Positions 1-8,779 of a stretch of DNA of 64,000 nucleotides are shown in pieces (the first letter of the stretch is position 1; the number at the start of each line of letters is the position of its first letter). Below the pieces are notes generated by a model that was not told the origin of the DNA, did not search any database, and was given only the letters and a program-made list of their open reading frames with translations. A program made the position numbers and the translations under genes. Source of the stretch: RFPW01 sp040401595 (GTDB lineage Bacteria > Pseudomonadota > Gammaproteobacteria > Burkholderiales > Burkholderiaceae_E); NCBI GenBank assembly GCA_040401595.1, contig JBBAOE010000008.1, positions 65,694 to 129,693 of the forward strand. The letters run 5' to 3'.

Positions 1-502
1 CCCGAGCCAGCGCAACCCGCTGACGCTCTCCGCCAGAGAGTTCAGACGGACGATGCGAGGTGCGGTCCTGCAAACCGACCCGCCCCAACATCCGCCGCGC
101 ACGGTCCATCGCGATTGCCGGAGCGAGACCTCGAATCCGCAGGGGCATCGCGACATTTTCGGCCGCATCAAATTCAGGCAGCAAGTGATGAAATTGATAT
201 ACAAATCCAAGCAGTCGATTGCGCAATCGGCCCCGATCGCGCTCATCCAATTGCGCAAGCGATTCCCCAGCGATCGCCACTTGACCGGTCGAGGGTTCGT
301 CGAGGCCACCAAGCAGATGCAGAAGCGTGCTCTTACCCGAGCCGGACGCGCCAATGATGGCGACAAACTCCCCTGCCTGGACCGTCAGATCGACACCCTT
401 CAAGACGGTGAGCGCCCTCGGGCCGTCACCATAGGTTTTGCTCAGGTCACGCGCCTGCAGGACCGCCAGGGGTTCGCGCGGCGCGACCATCGGGTCATTC
501 AT
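1..502 (-). CDS. lolD: Lipoprotein-releasing ABC transporter ATPase LolD (3' end cut off)
   Basis: ATPase of the LolCDE complex, which extracts lipoproteins from the inner membrane and passes them to LolA. About 167 residues are present; the C-terminus, including Walker B, lies beyond the window edge. Reading from ATG at 502, the Walker A motif GASGSGKST lies near residue 47, the Q-loop in VYQFHHLLPEF near residue 95, and the ABC signature LSGGERQRVALAR at the very edge. The MacB/LolD-type YGDGP and LTVLKGVDL segments fit the family. The start overlaps the lolC stop by 8 bases, so the two genes are probably translated together. An ATG at 490 is an in-frame alternative. Family assignment is firm; LolD rather than a MacB-like exporter follows from the lolC partner. 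Confidence 0.93.
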   Translation of the reverse strand, partial: MNDPMVAPREPLAVLQARDLSKTYGDGPRALTVLKGVDLTVQAGEFVAIIGASGSGKSTLLHLLGGLDEPSTGQVAIAGESLAQLDERDRGRLRNRLLGFVYQFHHLLPEFDAAENVAMPLRIRGLAPAIAMDRARRMLGRVGLQDRTSHRPSELSGGERQRVALAR

Positions 503-1962
503 GGCGCAAGGCCTCGACGGGCCGCGTTCGCGCCGCCCGGTAGCTCGGGTAGATGGTCGCCACCAGCGACAGCAGGACCGCGACCCCACCGATCCGGATC
601 ACATCGTCCCAGCGCAGATCACTCGGCAGGCGCGTGATGAAATAAATCCCAGGCGGGAGAAATTCGACGCCAAACAACTGTTCGATGCCCGCCACCAGGT
701 CACCAACCGACCAGGCCAGGACAACACCGAGCGACACGCCCAGGGCTGTGCCGAGCAGCCCAATCACGGTTCCCTGAAGAATGAAGATCCGTTGAATCGC
801 GCCGGGGCTTGCGCCCAAGGTCCGCAGGATGGCGATATCGGCCTGCTTGTCGGTCACGGTCATGACCAGCATTGAAACGAGATTGAATGCCGCAACTGCA
901 ATGATCAGCGCGAGGATGATGAACATCATGCGTTTTTCAACCTGCACGGCTGCGAACCAGCTGCGGTTCTCGGAAGACCAATCGCGAACCGAAAGCCTTG
1001 GTGGAAGTTGCGCGGCCAATTCGCGTGCAATGCGTGGCGCTGCCTGCATGTCATCGACCCGCACACGCAGACCCATCGGAGCCTCCACCCGAAAGAGTTT
1101 CGCGGCATCCTCAAGCGACGTCAGAGCCAGCGTGCTGTCGTATTCATAATGACCGCTGTCAAAAATGGCCACCACACGAAAGGGTTTCATCCGCGGCATC
1201 ATGCCAACGGGTGTCATGGTCCCCTGAGGCGCAATCAAGGTCACGCGGTCCCCCAGACCGACCCCCATCGCCCGGGCCAGTTGGCGGCCCAGCGCGATGC
1301 CGTAGGCGCCGGGGCGCAAATCCTCGAGCGATCCTTCGTGGACCTGCTCGCCGACCTGAGAGACCGATGTCTCAGCGACTGGATCGATGCCGCGCACCAG
1401 GGCTCCGCGGACCATGTCGCCCCGCGTCATCATGGCCTGACCCGCCACAAAGGGCGCTACGCCAAGGACCTGAGGAAATGTCCGAAGCTGGGTTTGCAAC
1501 GCTGCCCAGTCACTCGCCCCGACGCCCGCCGCTGGAACCTCAGCCGACTGCCCGGCCGACTGCNNNNNNNNNNNNNNNNNNNNNNNNNNNNNNNNNNNNN
1601 NNNNNNNNNNNNNNNNNNNNNNNNNNNNNNNNNNNNNNNNNNNNNNNNNNNNNNNNNNNNNNNGCCGACTGCCCGGCCGACTGCGCGGACAACTGCGCGG
1701 CGGACTCCCCAGGGCCCGCAGAAGGACCCGACGAAGGACCCGACACCGGGGTTTCGAACACCTCAATGTGCGCCAGTACCGACAGCATGCGGTCGCGCAC
1801 TTCCTTCTGAAAGCCGTTCATGACCGAAAGCACAACGATCAGGGCAGCCACGCCCAGTGCAATGCCCAGCGCGGAAAGCCAGGAGATGAATGAAATGAAC
1901 CGATTGCCGCGGTGACTGCGCCGGCCAGCGCGCACATAGCGCCATCCGATCGAGAATTCCAC
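495..1962 (-). CDS. lolC: Lipoprotein-releasing permease LolC/LolE, interrupted by an assembly gap
   Basis: Inner-membrane permease of the Lol lipoprotein sorting system, with an FtsX-type fold. The N-terminal part (GWRYVRAGRRSHRGN, first transmembrane helix near residues 25-50) and the C-terminal part (periplasmic domain, three helices, YRAARTRPVEALRHE end) read in different frames on either side of 100 N. The flanks share 21 identical bases (GCCGACTGC...). Collapsing this overlap removes 121 bases and joins the frames, giving about 448 residues against roughly 400-415 usual. The excess is a Ser/Gly/Ala/Gln linker with SAGQ repeats after the first helix. GTG at 1962 is chosen because the family N-terminus begins there; ATG at 2049 is possible but would overlap the divergent gene. 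A single LolC/E-type permease is seen. Confidence 0.85.
1564..1663. other. 100-N scaffold gap inside lolC
   Basis: Exactly 100 N, a placeholder length. The 21 bases ending at 1563 equal the 21 bases starting at 1664. The sequence is a 12-base repeat (GCCGACTGCCCG) encoding SAGQ on the minus strand, so the true copy number is unknown. Because the unit is a multiple of three, any whole number of copies keeps lolC in frame. Confidence 0.95.
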
Positions 1963-2027
1963 GGGGGGAAAATGGGAACCGTTCACAGGGCAGGAGTGTG
2001 CCACACGACCCCACGTAGAATCGCTGG

Positions 2028-3182
2028 GTGAACCGATCCAAGCCGACATCGCCCCCCTCCCCCAGCCAGACCGTTCTACTTCCCGGTGCTCTGGCCCCTG
2101 CCCATTGGCTGGCAGCGTCCGAGGTTCGGGCGCGCCTGGAACGCCTGGGCCTCGCGCATTTGAACCTGAAGCCCGCAGTCCCTGCGCTCGAACCCGAGGC
2201 GTCGGGCCGGCACGCGCGACGCCTCCCCCATGAGCACTGGTTGGCCGAAGCCCTCGGCTGGGACCCACCGACCGGCCCGGCTCAGGACTGGTTTGCCGTC
2301 CCGGTACGCTTGGCGATTGGCCTGGATCATCTGGTGCTCTCGAATCTGGATGCCACACTGACCGATCAGGAAGGCCGGCTTCTGGCCCAGTCGATCGAGC
2401 CCTTACTCGCTGACGAAGGGGTTCGGCTGACGCGCCATCGACTTAAAGCGACCGAAGTCTGGCAACTGCACTTCGAGCGCGGTCTGAACCTAGAGGCCTG
2501 TAGTCCACTGGCTGCGCTCGGGCAAGACACGCACGCTCGAATGCCATCCGGCCCCGATGCAGGGCGGTGGCGAAAATTTGCCCACGAAATTGAAATGGCC
2601 TGGCACTGCGCCGGCCCGGACCAGCGATTTGCGAGCGCCCAGGCCTTTCCGGTCAACAGTCTCTGGCTGGCCGGACCGGTCCCGCTAAACACCGGTTTAG
2701 CAGCCACCCCGAAAGGCAGCCAAACGCCACGCCCCTTTGGTGAGATCACCGTCATCGACGCCGGGAGCGCCTTCACCCAAGCGCAGATCGAAGCCTGCGC
2801 CAACCGCGCCGATGCCGGACCAGACCCGACGCTGTGGCTCGATGCGCGGGCTCTCCACCCCCGGCTGGCGGGCGATCTTGAAGGATGGGTGAGCGCCCTC
2901 GAGGCCATCGATTCGACACTCAAGATCAGCGACATCCATCGTACCCAGGTGGTGATGAGCGGGTGCCACGCGCTCCGAATCTGGCAATCAGGACCCAGCG
3001 CCCCGGCACAACCGAGTGCCTGGCTGGGTCATTTTTCGATTCCACGCCTCGCCGCATTGGCCAGGGGCGCACTCTGGTCAATTCGCCAGAATCCAAGCTC
3101 GGACGCGAGGTCAGGCGCGATTCCGGGCGGCGCCGATGGGTCAGCTCATCTTCTGCCGTTCTTTACGGAGCCAATTGAATGA
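2028..3182 (+). CDS. RpfE-like protein (phosphoglycerate-mutase-like regulatory family), upstream of recJ
   Basis: A 384-residue cytoplasmic protein of a family often annotated as RpfE-type regulatory protein or cofactor-independent phosphoglycerate mutase in betaproteobacteria; its function is not established. Recognisable family segments are WFAVPVRLAIGLDHLVL near residue 88, a Leu-rich stretch with LTDQEGRLLAQSIEPLL near 110, RWRKFAHEIEMAWH near 182, and PVNSLWLAGPVP near 206, where the Asn-Ser-Leu-Trp is typical. The start is GTG; its stop overlaps the recJ start as ATGA, so the pair is translationally coupled. It diverges from lolC with about 65 bases between starts. Identification rests on motif memory and on the conserved position before recJ. 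Confidence 0.65.
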   Translation: MNRSKPTSPPSPSQTVLLPGALAPAHWLAASEVRARLERLGLAHLNLKPAVPALEPEASGRHARRLPHEHWLAEALGWDPPTGPAQDWFAVPVRLAIGLDHLVLSNLDATLTDQEGRLLAQSIEPLLADEGVRLTRHRLKATEVWQLHFERGLNLEACSPLAALGQDTHARMPSGPDAGRWRKFAHEIEMAWHCAGPDQRFASAQAFPVNSLWLAGPVPLNTGLAATPKGSQTPRPFGEITVIDAGSAFTQAQIEACANRADAGPDPTLWLDARALHPRLAGDLEGWVSALEAIDSTLKISDIHRTQVVMSGCHALRIWQSGPSAPAQPSAWLGHFSIPRLAALARGALWSIRQNPSSDARSGAIPGGADGSAHLLPFFTEPIE

Positions 3183-4885
3183 TTGTGGATCGTCCAGTCC
3201 CTGCGGCCGCGCGGCACGCGCTCGAACAGGCAGGGATCCATCCGATTCTGGCCCGTGTGCTGGCAGCCCGGGGCGTCAGCCACCCTGCGGAGCTCTCCAC
3301 CGACCTGAACCGAATGCTGGCGCCAGCACTTCTGAAGGGTGCGGACGCAGCAGCGATCCTGCTGGCGGATGCGATCGAAGCCGAAGCGTCCATGCTGGTC
3401 ATTGCCGACTATGACTGCGACGGTGCTTCGGCCTGTGCCGTTGCCGTTCGTGGCCTGCGCATGATGGGGGCGACCGTCGATTACCTCGTTCCCAACCGGT
3501 TTGAAACCGGTTATGGACTCACCCCGGAGATCGTGGCACTCGCGCTGGAACACCCGCGCCTGCCATCGCCCGATCTCCTGATCACCGTCGACAACGGCAT
3601 CGCCAGTGTCGAAGGCGCCCAGGCGGCGCAAGAGGCCGGACTGGCGTTACTGATCACCGACCATCATCTGCCCGGCCCTGAGTTACCGGTGGCAGAGGCC
3701 ATCGTCAACCCCAATGCTGGCGGCTGCACATTCCCCAGCAAATCGATCGCTGGGGTGGGCGTGATGTTCTATGTCCTGATTGCGCTGAGGGCGGAATTGC
3801 GCCGGCGTGGCGCACCCGGTGCGGATGCCCAACTTGCACGACTTCTGGATCTCGTCGCCCTGGGGACGGTCGCTGACGTGGTTCGCCTGGACGACAATAA
3901 CCGGCTGATGGTCGCTCAGGGTTTGGCGAAAATCCGCTCGGGCCGGGCCCAAGCGGGACTTCTGGCGCTGTTTGCGGTCGCAGGTCGCGAGCCGCGGACG
4001 GCCAGCGCCCAGGATCTGGGCTTCACCCTGGGGCCTCGGATCAATGCGGCGGGCCGATTGGCCGACATGAGCGTGGGGATCGAATGTCTGTTGACCGATG
4101 ATCCCGCAGAGGCCCAGCGTCTGGCAGCGATGCTGGATGCGATGAACCGTCAGCGGCGCGAAGTCGAGCGCACCATGCAGGAGGAAGCCTTGGCCAACCT
4201 TGCCCTGAACCCAGAGCCTGCGAAGCGGGTCATCGTGCTGGCTGACTCCGGATGGCATCAGGGCGTTGTTGGCCTCGTCGCTGGCAAACTCAAGGAGCGT
4301 TTCCATCGCCCGGTCGTCGCCCTGGCGCCGGCGGGCGATTGCCTGCGTGGCTCCGGGCGTTCGATTCCCGGGGTGCATCTGCGCGATTGTCTCGACCTAG
4401 TGGCCAAGCGCCTGCCGGGCGCCATCCTGCGCTTTGGCGGCCATGCCATGGCGGCAGGCCTTACCCTGCGGATCGATGCGGTGGATGCGTTCACGGACGC
4501 GCTCGAACAGGCGATCGCAGACCTCTCCGATCCGGCTGTCTTCCAGCGTCAGCAAGAAACCGACGGCGAACTCGACCCGGCCCTTGTGGACGATCACCTG
4601 ATCGATGCCCTGGAGGGCCCGGTCTGGGGGCAAGGCTTTGCTCCCCCCAGCTTTCACAGCGCATTTCAGGTGATCGGACAGCGTGCCGTCGGGACTGGCC
4701 ACCTCAAGCTGACACTGCGCACTGCTCAATCGGGTCAGCAGCGTCAGAGCACCATCGATGCGATCTGGTTCGGCCGCTCGGAGCCAGCGCCGGATCGCCT
4801 GCATGCAATCTGGCAGCCAGTTCGTAATACCTGGCAGGGGCGCAGCCGAATCGAACTACAAATCCTGCACGGCGAGCGATCCTGA
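3179..4885 (+). CDS. recJ: Single-stranded-DNA exonuclease RecJ
   Basis: 5'-3' single-strand DNA exonuclease of the DHH family, acting in RecF-pathway recombination, mismatch repair and base-excision repair. The 568 residues match the usual length. Metal-binding motifs are visible in order: ADYDCDG near residues 76-82, TVDNGI near 137, TDHH at 160-163 with the diagnostic DHH, and a C-terminal DHHA1 segment FGGHAMAAG near residue 420, followed by an OB-type tail. The ATG start overlaps the upstream stop by four bases (ATGA). prfB follows 93 bases downstream, and recJ-prfB-lysS is a familiar betaproteobacterial order. Nothing unusual in composition or length. Confidence 0.97.
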   Translation: MIVDRPVPAAARHALEQAGIHPILARVLAARGVSHPAELSTDLNRMLAPALLKGADAAAILLADAIEAEASMLVIADYDCDGASACAVAVRGLRMMGATVDYLVPNRFETGYGLTPEIVALALEHPRLPSPDLLITVDNGIASVEGAQAAQEAGLALLITDHHLPGPELPVAEAIVNPNAGGCTFPSKSIAGVGVMFYVLIALRAELRRRGAPGADAQLARLLDLVALGTVADVVRLDDNNRLMVAQGLAKIRSGRAQAGLLALFAVAGREPRTASAQDLGFTLGPRINAAGRLADMSVGIECLLTDDPAEAQRLAAMLDAMNRQRREVERTMQEEALANLALNPEPAKRVIVLADSGWHQGVVGLVAGKLKERFHRPVVALAPAGDCLRGSGRSIPGVHLRDCLDLVAKRLPGAILRFGGHAMAAGLTLRIDAVDAFTDALEQAIADLSDPAVFQRQQETDGELDPALVDDHLIDALEGPVWGQGFAPPSFHSAFQVIGQRAVGTGHLKLTLRTAQSGQQRQSTIDAIWFGRSEPAPDRLHAIWQPVRNTWQGRSRIELQILHGERS

Positions 4886-4978
4886 ACCGGACCCGCGGCG
4901 CCCGCACCCGGCGGGCGTGTGGGCCTAGTAGAATGAGGCGCTGCGCACTCTCTGCTCTGATTGAACTGGAACCTCGCC

Positions 4979-6083
4979 ATGGAAGCCGAACGCCTCAACC
5001 TGCTGCAAACCACGATCGACGATCTGGCCCGCCGGATCCAAGATCTTCGGGGGTATCTTTGACTTCGATCTGAAGAAGTCGCGCCTCGAAGAAGTTGCTC
5101 GATCGCTGGAAGATCCCGGCGTCTGGAATGATCCCAAACGCGCGCAGGAACTGGGTCGCGAACGCAAGTCGCTGGAAGACGTTGTCCTGAATCTGCAGAA
5201 ACTCGACACCTCGGTCGGCGAGGCGCGCGAGCTTTTCGACATGGGCGCCACCGAGAATGACGACGACACCCTGATCGCGGTTGAAAGCGATATCGCGCAG
5301 GTACGCTCGGGTGTCGAAGGGCTTGAATTCCGCCGAATGTTCTCCAACCCGGCCGACCCAGCCAACTGTTTTGTCGACATTCAGGCCGGCGCAGGCGGCA
5401 CAGAAGCCCAGGACTGGGCGTCGATGCTGCTACGCCAGTACCTCAAATACTGTGAGCGCAAGGGCTTCAAGGCCGAACTGCTCGAAGAAAGCGCAGGCGA
5501 CACCGCCGGGATCAAGAGTGCCACCATCAAAGTCGAGGGCGAATATGCCTTCGGTCACCTGCGCACCGAGACCGGTGTACACCGGCTGGTGCGCAAGAGC
5601 CCCTTCGATTCCTCGGGCGGGCGTCACACCTCATTTGCGTCGCTCTACGTGTACCCGGAGATCGACGACTCGTTCGAAGTCGACATCAACCCGTCCGATG
5701 TGCGAATCGATACCTTCCGAGCCTCCGGTGCGGGTGGCCAGCACATCAACAAGACCGACTCTGCCGTTCGGATGACCCATATGCCCAGCGGGATCGTGGT
5801 GCAGTGTCAGAACGATCGTTCACAACACCGCAATCGGGATGAAGCCTGGGGCATGCTGCGCGCGAAACTCTATGAACTGGAGATGCGCAAGCGCATGGAA
5901 GCGCAACAGGAACTCGAGGCCACAAAAACCGATGTCGGTTGGGGCCACCAGATCCGCTCGTACGTGCTCGATCAGAGCCGGATCAAGGATTTGCGAACCG
6001 GCGTGGAAATCAGTGCGACTCAGAAAGTGCTGGATGGCGACCTCGACCCGTTCATCGAGGCCAGCCTCAAACAGGGCCTCTGA
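4979..6083 (+). CDS. prfB: Peptide chain release factor 2, programmed +1 frameshift
   Basis: Release factor 2 recognises UGA/UAA and triggers peptidyl-tRNA hydrolysis. The gene is read in two frames: ATG at 4979 runs 27 codons to an in-frame TGA at 5060-5062, within GGGGG-TAT-CTT-TGA-C, the classic RF2 autoregulatory slip site with its internal Shine-Dalgarno-like G run. Shifting +1 after CTT (5057-5059) continues as GAC-TTC-GAT at 5061 to the stop at 6083. The joined product is 367 residues, the normal RF2 length. The stop-codon recognition tripeptide SPF (in RKSPFDSSGG) and the catalytic GGQ (in GAGGQHINKTDSAVR) are both present. Low RF2 makes the ribosome pause at UGA and favours the shift, so the gene senses its own product. 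Confidence 0.97.
5048..5063 (+). promoter_or_regulatory. RF2 recoding site (+1 programmed frameshift)
   Basis: CGGGGGTATCTTTGAC: a G-rich Shine-Dalgarno-like stretch three bases before the slippery CTT, followed by TGA and C. From GGGGG onwards this is identical to the well-known E. coli element. The downstream frame begins at 5061 and encodes the rest of RF2. Confidence 0.96.
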
Positions 6084-6085
6084 CG

Positions 6086-6625
6086 TCAGCGCATGAACTC
6101 GCGTACATAGTCTGCACCGAGACCTACACGCTCAAAATGCGCGCGATATTTTTCGATGCGGGTAAAGACGTCATCGTAGCCGGTGGCGTTCCCCTGAGGG
6201 TCGACGTACATGAGCGCGCCATGCACGGTGAAGAGCGTCACCATGTCCGTACAGTCCTCAGGCACAACCAGGGTATGGGTCTCGCCCGGCGGCTCGAAGA
6301 CGTAGCTGCCTGCGCGCGCGACCCAATCATGTTCAAGGTAACGCCACTGCCCACGGATCACATAGGCATGAACCTGGCCGGAGTGCCGATGACGCTGCAG
6401 CAGACCCGAGCGACGCACCCGCAACAAATGGACGTAAAAGCCCCCGGTCACGTTCAGATGGATCGGGCGCGACCAGATCCCCTCCGAGATGGGCGCCCAC
6501 AGACGTTCGTCCCCTTCCAGCAGATCATGCTGGATCATGTCCGGGGTCATTCCCCAGGGCTGGGGCTTCTGGTAAGGCACGTAGTCGTTATGGACTGCCG
6601 CAAAGTCAATCGGTTTATTCATCAT
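6086..6625 (-). CDS. Cupin, 2,4'-dihydroxyacetophenone dioxygenase-like
   Basis: A 179-residue single-domain cupin. The first metal motif is HRHSGQVHAYVIRG (His79, His81, His86), with Gln84 where the archetypal cupin has Glu; the second is PPGETHTL (His117). Related proteins include 2,4'-dihydroxyacetophenone dioxygenase, a non-haem iron ring-cleavage enzyme, but the family is broad and the substrate cannot be read from sequence. ATG at 6625 is preceded by GGGGAAA, a good ribosome site. The gene is antisense to its neighbours and ends 2 bases after the prfB stop, splitting the usual prfB-lysS pair, so it looks like a later insertion. It is a stand-alone gene with no partner in the window. Confidence 0.75.
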   Translation of the reverse strand: MMNKPIDFAAVHNDYVPYQKPQPWGMTPDMIQHDLLEGDERLWAPISEGIWSRPIHLNVTGGFYVHLLRVRRSGLLQRHRHSGQVHAYVIRGQWRYLEHDWVARAGSYVFEPPGETHTLVVPEDCTDMVTLFTVHGALMYVDPQGNATGYDDVFTRIEKYRAHFERVGLGADYVREFMR

Positions 6626-6804
6626 TTTCCCCAGAATCGAAATGATCGATGCAGCGTTTTTCGTTGCCGTTCAGTCCCCGCCGATGGCCTGACGCCGACG
6701 CTCAGAGCCCGGTTTGGATCAGAAGTTACACCTTGTCCGGCATCCGAAGCCGCATCCAGCCTTATTGTAAACCGTGGGTTATCGGCCCACCGGAGAATGC
6801 ACTG

Positions 6805-8400
6805 ATGTCAGATCACCCCCAAACATCGCGTCCCCAGACCGAACCGGCATCACCCGATCACGAGCCCAGCGAGTCCCATGTCCTCGCGGAACGTCGCGCC
6901 AAATTAAGCGCACTGCGCGAACAGGGGGTGGCGTTTCCAAATGACCTGCGGCCGACCCATCAGCTGGCTCAGATTAACGCTCAGTTCGCCGCTTCTACCC
7001 GCGAAATCTTGGAGGCGGACGCGGTTCGGATCACGATCGCAGGGCGAATGATTCTGAAGCGCGTCCAGGGAAAAGCGAGCTTCGCCACCTTGCAGGACGG
7101 CTCCCACATGCTGGGAACAAGCACGGAAGGGCGCCTGCAACTTTGGATGAACGATGAAGGGATCGGCGCCAGTACGCATGAGGCCTTCAAGCATTGGGAT
7201 CTGGGCGATATCCTTTACGCGGAAGGCGTCCTGTTTCGGACCCTGCGCGGCGAACTCTCGCTGCGGTGTTCGGCGCTGCGTCTAGTCACCAAGTCGATCC
7301 GGCCGCTGCCAGACAAGTTCCATGGCCTCGCAGATACCGAAATTCGTTACCGCCAGCGGTATGTGGATCTGATTGTCACGGAATCCACCCGGCGCACCTT
7401 CGTCACCCGCTCGCGCACGCTCGACGCGATTCGTCGTTTCATGAACGAGCACGAATTTCTCGAGGTCGAAACACCGATGTTGCACCCGATACCGGGTGGA
7501 GCATCCGCCAAGCCCTTCGTGACGCATCACAACGCACTCGATCAGGCGATGTATCTGCGCATCGCGCCCGAGCTTTACCTGAAACGTCTGGTGGTCGGTG
7601 GCTTTGAACGGGTCTTTGAGATCAATCGCAATTTTCGTAACGAAGGGGTCAGCGTTCGCCATAACCCCGAGTTCACGATGATGGAGTTCTACGCCGCCTA
7701 CACCGACTATCGCTGGATGATGGACTTCACCGAACAGGTGCTGCGCTCGGCCGCTCAACAGGCCTGCGGGACCACCGCCCTGCACTATCAGGGCCGCCCC
7801 CTCGATCTGGGCAAACCCTTCGAGCGGCTGACCATCGTCGACGCCATCCGGCGCCACGAGCCATCCCTGTCCAATGCACCCTTCGGGGACCGTGACTGGT
7901 TGGTCCGTGCTCTGGGCGAACGTTCGGTGCACGTCGACAAGTCGCCCGCCCTGCGCCACGCTGGCATCGGTGCGCTCCAACTCGCTCTCTTTGAGGAAAC
8001 GGCCGAATCCAAACTCTGGGATCCAACCTACATCATCGACTACCCGGTCGAAGTCTCCCCGCTGGCCAGGGAGTCCGTCGGCGCACCTGGGGTGACCGAA
8101 CGCTTTGAACTCTTTATCGCCGGCCGCGAGATTGCCAATGGCTTTTCAGAATTGAATGATCCTGAAGATCAGGCAGAACGCTTCCTATCCCAGGCCAAGG
8201 CCAAGGAGGCTGGAGATGAGGAAGCCATGTTCTACGATGCCGACTACATTCGAGCACTCGAGTACGGTATGCCGCCCGCAGGTGGTTGCGGGATCGGGAT
8301 CGACCGTCTGGTTATGCTGCTGACCGACGCGCCCAGCATCCGCGATGTGATCCTGTTCCCCGCCCTACGGCATGAGGCCAACGGTTCATCGGACGGCTGA
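6805..8400 (+). CDS. lysS: Lysyl-tRNA synthetase (class II)
   Basis: Charges tRNA-Lys in the cytoplasm. The ORF could extend upstream to 6649, but ATG at 6805 with GGAGAA eight bases before it fits the family and gives 531 residues, slightly longer than the usual 500 or so because of a polar N-terminal tail. The OB-fold anticodon-binding domain covers residues of about 60-180. Class II motif 2 appears as FEINRNFRNEGVSVRHNPEF and motif 3 as GCGIGIDRLVMLLT near the C-terminus. It is not a poxA/epmA paralogue, since the OB domain is present. Confidence 0.97.
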   Translation: MSDHPQTSRPQTEPASPDHEPSESHVLAERRAKLSALREQGVAFPNDLRPTHQLAQINAQFAASTREILEADAVRITIAGRMILKRVQGKASFATLQDGSHMLGTSTEGRLQLWMNDEGIGASTHEAFKHWDLGDILYAEGVLFRTLRGELSLRCSALRLVTKSIRPLPDKFHGLADTEIRYRQRYVDLIVTESTRRTFVTRSRTLDAIRRFMNEHEFLEVETPMLHPIPGGASAKPFVTHHNALDQAMYLRIAPELYLKRLVVGGFERVFEINRNFRNEGVSVRHNPEFTMMEFYAAYTDYRWMMDFTEQVLRSAAQQACGTTALHYQGRPLDLGKPFERLTIVDAIRRHEPSLSNAPFGDRDWLVRALGERSVHVDKSPALRHAGIGALQLALFEETAESKLWDPTYIIDYPVEVSPLARESVGAPGVTERFELFIAGREIANGFSELNDPEDQAERFLSQAKAKEAGDEEAMFYDADYIRALEYGMPPAGGCGIGIDRLVMLLTDAPSIRDVILFPALRHEANGSSDG

Positions 8401-8424
8401 GAGCAAGGAACAGGCAGGCGCTAC

Positions 8425-8763
8425 TCAGATCGCGCTGTTATCGGTTTCACCGGTGCGGATCCGGATCACCTGCTCGACCGCCGTCACAAAGATCTTGCCG
8501 TCGCCAATTCGTCCGGTCCGGGCCGCCTTGACGATGGCATCAATCGCGCCATCGAGGGCCGCGTCCGAAACCACCACTTCGATTTTGACTTTTGGAAGAA
8601 AATCGACCACATACTCGGCGCCCCGATACAACTCGGTATGCCCCCGTTGCCGGCCAAACCCTTTGACTTCGGTTACTGTCAACCCCGTCACGCCGACCTC
8701 TCCCAAGGCCTCCCGGACCTCGTCGAGCTTGAACGGTTTGATGATCGCTGTGATCCGTTTCAT
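8425..8763 (-). CDS. glnB: Nitrogen regulatory protein P-II (GlnB)
   Basis: A trimeric 112-residue signal protein that reports 2-oxoglutarate, ATP/ADP and glutamine status to GlnE, NtrB, AmtB and others. The T-loop is intact, with the uridylylation tyrosine in ELYRGAEYVVDF (Tyr51), and both PII signatures (the T-loop and TGRIGDGKIFV in the C-terminal half) are present. ATG at 8763 is preceded by GGGAGAA. The gene starts 16 bases after the nadE stop, so nadE-glnB is a likely operon, a common arrangement in betaproteobacteria that couples NAD synthesis to nitrogen status. Sequence resembles GlnB more than GlnK; no amtB is adjacent, which agrees. Confidence 0.96.
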   Translation of the reverse strand: MKRITAIIKPFKLDEVREALGEVGVTGLTVTEVKGFGRQRGHTELYRGAEYVVDFLPKVKIEVVVSDAALDGAIDAIVKAARTGRIGDGKIFVTAVEQVIRIRTGETDNSAI

Positions 8764-8779
8764 GGTCAGTTCTCCCGTA

